Assembly: GCA_009760855.2 (NCBI GenBank)
Contig: WPIO01000510.1
Span: forward strand, 1 to 33,896
Source of the DNA: Cristatella mucedo
Lineage: Eukaryota; Bryozoa; Phylactolaemata; Cristatellidae
Reading direction: 5' to 3'
Length of the DNA stretch: 33,896 nt
Position numbers and translations under genes: made by a program
Part shown: positions 32,786 through 33,896 of the stretch, piece by piece
Numbering within the stretch: the first letter of the stretch is position 1
Layout: every line of letters begins with the position of its first letter
Notes under the pieces: generated by a model
What the model saw: only the letters and a program-made list of their open reading frames with translations
The model's database searches: none
What the model was told of the DNA's origin: nothing

Positions 32786-33896
32786 AAAGTTTCTAGATAT
32801 TCCGCGATCTGCTGCGAACTCGTGTGAAACGTTTTATTTGCCTGCGAAATGCTTAAAACAAGGTGAAGCACTCTGCTACCAGCCAGCACACGTTCCGACG
32901 AGCAGATTTGAAGTTTCTAGATATTCCGCGATCTGCTAGTAACACGTGCAAAATGAGTTATTCAAGTGGGAAATGCTTGAAACAAGGTGCAGCCGTCTGC
33001 TGCCAGCCAGAGCAAGCTGTGACAAGCCGATTTGAAGTTTCTAGATATTCTGCGATCTGCTGCGAACTCGTGCGAAAATATTTATTCAAGTGCGAAATGC
33101 TTGAAACAAGTAGCAGCACTCTGCTGCCAACTATCGCACGCTCCGACATGCAGATTTAAAGTTTCTAGATATTCCGCGATCTGCTGCTAACTCGTGCAGA
33201 ATGTGTTTTTTGCCCGCGAAATCATTGGGACAAGGTGCAGCACTCTGCTGCCAGCGAGCACACGTTCCGACAAGCAGATTTGAAGTTTCTAGATATCCAG
33301 CAATCCGCTGCGAACACGTGCGAAATGAGTCATTCAAGTGCGAAATGCTTGAAACAAAGTGCAGCACTCTGCTGCCAGCTACCGCACGCTGCGAACAGCA
33401 GATTTAAAGTTTCTGGATATTACGCGATTTCCTGCCAACTCGTGCGAAATGAGTTATTTAAGCGCAAAATGCTGAAAGCAAGGTGCAGCACTCTGCTGCC
33501 AGCTAGCTCACGGTCTGACAAGCAGATTTGAAGATTCTAGATATTCCACGATATGCTGCGAACTCGTGCGGAATGTGTTTTTTGCCCGCGAAATGATTGG
33601 GACAAGGTGCAGCACTCTGTTGCCAGCCAGCTCAAGCTCCGACAAGCAAATTTCAAGTTTCTAGATATTCCGCGATCTGCTGCCAACTCGTGTGAAATGT
33701 GTAATTTGCCTGCGAAATGCTTAAAACAAGGTGCAGCACTCTGCTGCCAGCCAGCGCTCGCTCCGAAATGCAGATTTGAAGTTTCTAGATATTCCACGAT
33801 CTGCTGCGAACTCGCGCGAAACGTGTTATTCGAGTGCGAAATGCTCTAAACAAGGTGCAGCACTCTGCTGCCAGCCAGCACACGCTCTGACATGCA
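32786..33896 (+). repeat. Block V: return to mixed subfamilies, array continues
   Basis: Starting with a GTGAAGCACTCTGCTACCAG unit, block I/III-like monomers reappear (GACGAGCAG, GACAAGCCG and CAACTATCGCACG ends; a GATATCCAGCAATCCGC unit near 33293; a GCGATTTCCTGCC unit near 33426), mixed with GATTGGGACAAGG units. The last bases are CTCTGACATGCA, inside a monomer end. No flank or gene is seen. Confidence 0.8.

Larger units (their letters stand above)
1..33896 (+). repeat. Satellite DNA array, ~124-bp monomer, open at both ends
   Basis: The window is one continuous head-to-tail array. Using the recurring GAAGTTTCTAGATATTCC as monomer start, successive starts fall 124 bp apart almost everywhere, for example 125, 249, 373, 497, 621, 745, 869, 993 and 1117, or 27536, 27660 and 27784. 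About 270 copies fit and none is inverted. The window begins three bases into a monomer and ends inside one, so neither array edge is present. The consensus is about 49% GC by hand count and carries roughly ten CpG sites per monomer. Long single-orientation satellite arrays are typical of eukaryotic heterochromatin; the centromeric, pericentromeric or subtelomeric location is inference. I do not recognise the family or the species. Confidence 0.97.

Noticed and set aside
1-33896. Dozens of overlapping open frames of 60-135 codons on both strands, many looking like one cysteine-rich protein family
   Set aside because: The monomer is 3n+1 long, so each frame cycles through all three readings every 372 bp. 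Most frames end at the same conserved TGA (GATTTGA) or TAA (CTTTAA) positions. The similarity between the peptides is repeat similarity. Starts are often TTG or GTG, frames overlap each other by 124-bp steps, and indels are not in multiples of three.
1-33896. CRISPR array
   Set aside because: The whole 124-bp unit repeats, with no short repeat alternating with unique spacers.
1-33896. Transposon or insertion sequence borders, telomere repeats, rDNA spacer
   Set aside because: I see no terminal inverted repeats with a transposase, no short telomeric motif arrays and no rRNA sequence. Every stretch aligns to the monomer.

Overview
The whole window is satellite DNA. It is a head-to-tail tandem array of a monomer of about 124 bp, with roughly 270 copies all on the same strand. 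The array runs off both ends, and I found no stretch of more than a few bases that is not monomer-derived. I see no protein-coding gene, rRNA, tRNA, transposon or unique flank. This architecture (long uniform array, short monomer, higher-order repeats, no genes) points to a eukaryotic heterochromatic region such as a centromere, pericentromere or subtelomere. I do not recognise the monomer and cannot name the taxon. Much of the variation between copies is CG to TG or CG to CA, which suggests germline cytosine methylation.

Layout. Block I (1-11295) is made of diverged monomer subfamilies, many ending in a GAGCAG, GAACAG or GAGCCG stem. It includes a recurring three-monomer cassette (called A-B-C here) and monomers starting GAAAAAT. 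Block II (11296-16627) switches to a more uniform subfamily ending in ACATGCAG. Block III (16628-21708) mixes both kinds, including two returns of the A-B-C cassette. Block IV (21709-32785) is again mainly the ACATGCAG kind and holds the youngest amplifications. These include a 1736-bp (14-monomer) higher-order repeat whose copies differ by one base over about 939 bp, and a 1983-bp (16-monomer) repeat. Block V (32786-33896) returns to a mixture. All coordinates come from reading and hand alignment.

Nothing here works together as genes. The interest lies in array evolution and in conserved short elements inside the monomer: a GCAGCA-CTC-TGCTGC dyad with one compensated variant, a weak hammerhead-ribozyme-like arrangement, one close match to the CENP-B box, and several aberrant-length monomers that record recombination. 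The many short open frames are by-products of a period of 3n+1 with few stops per monomer, so none is annotated as a gene.
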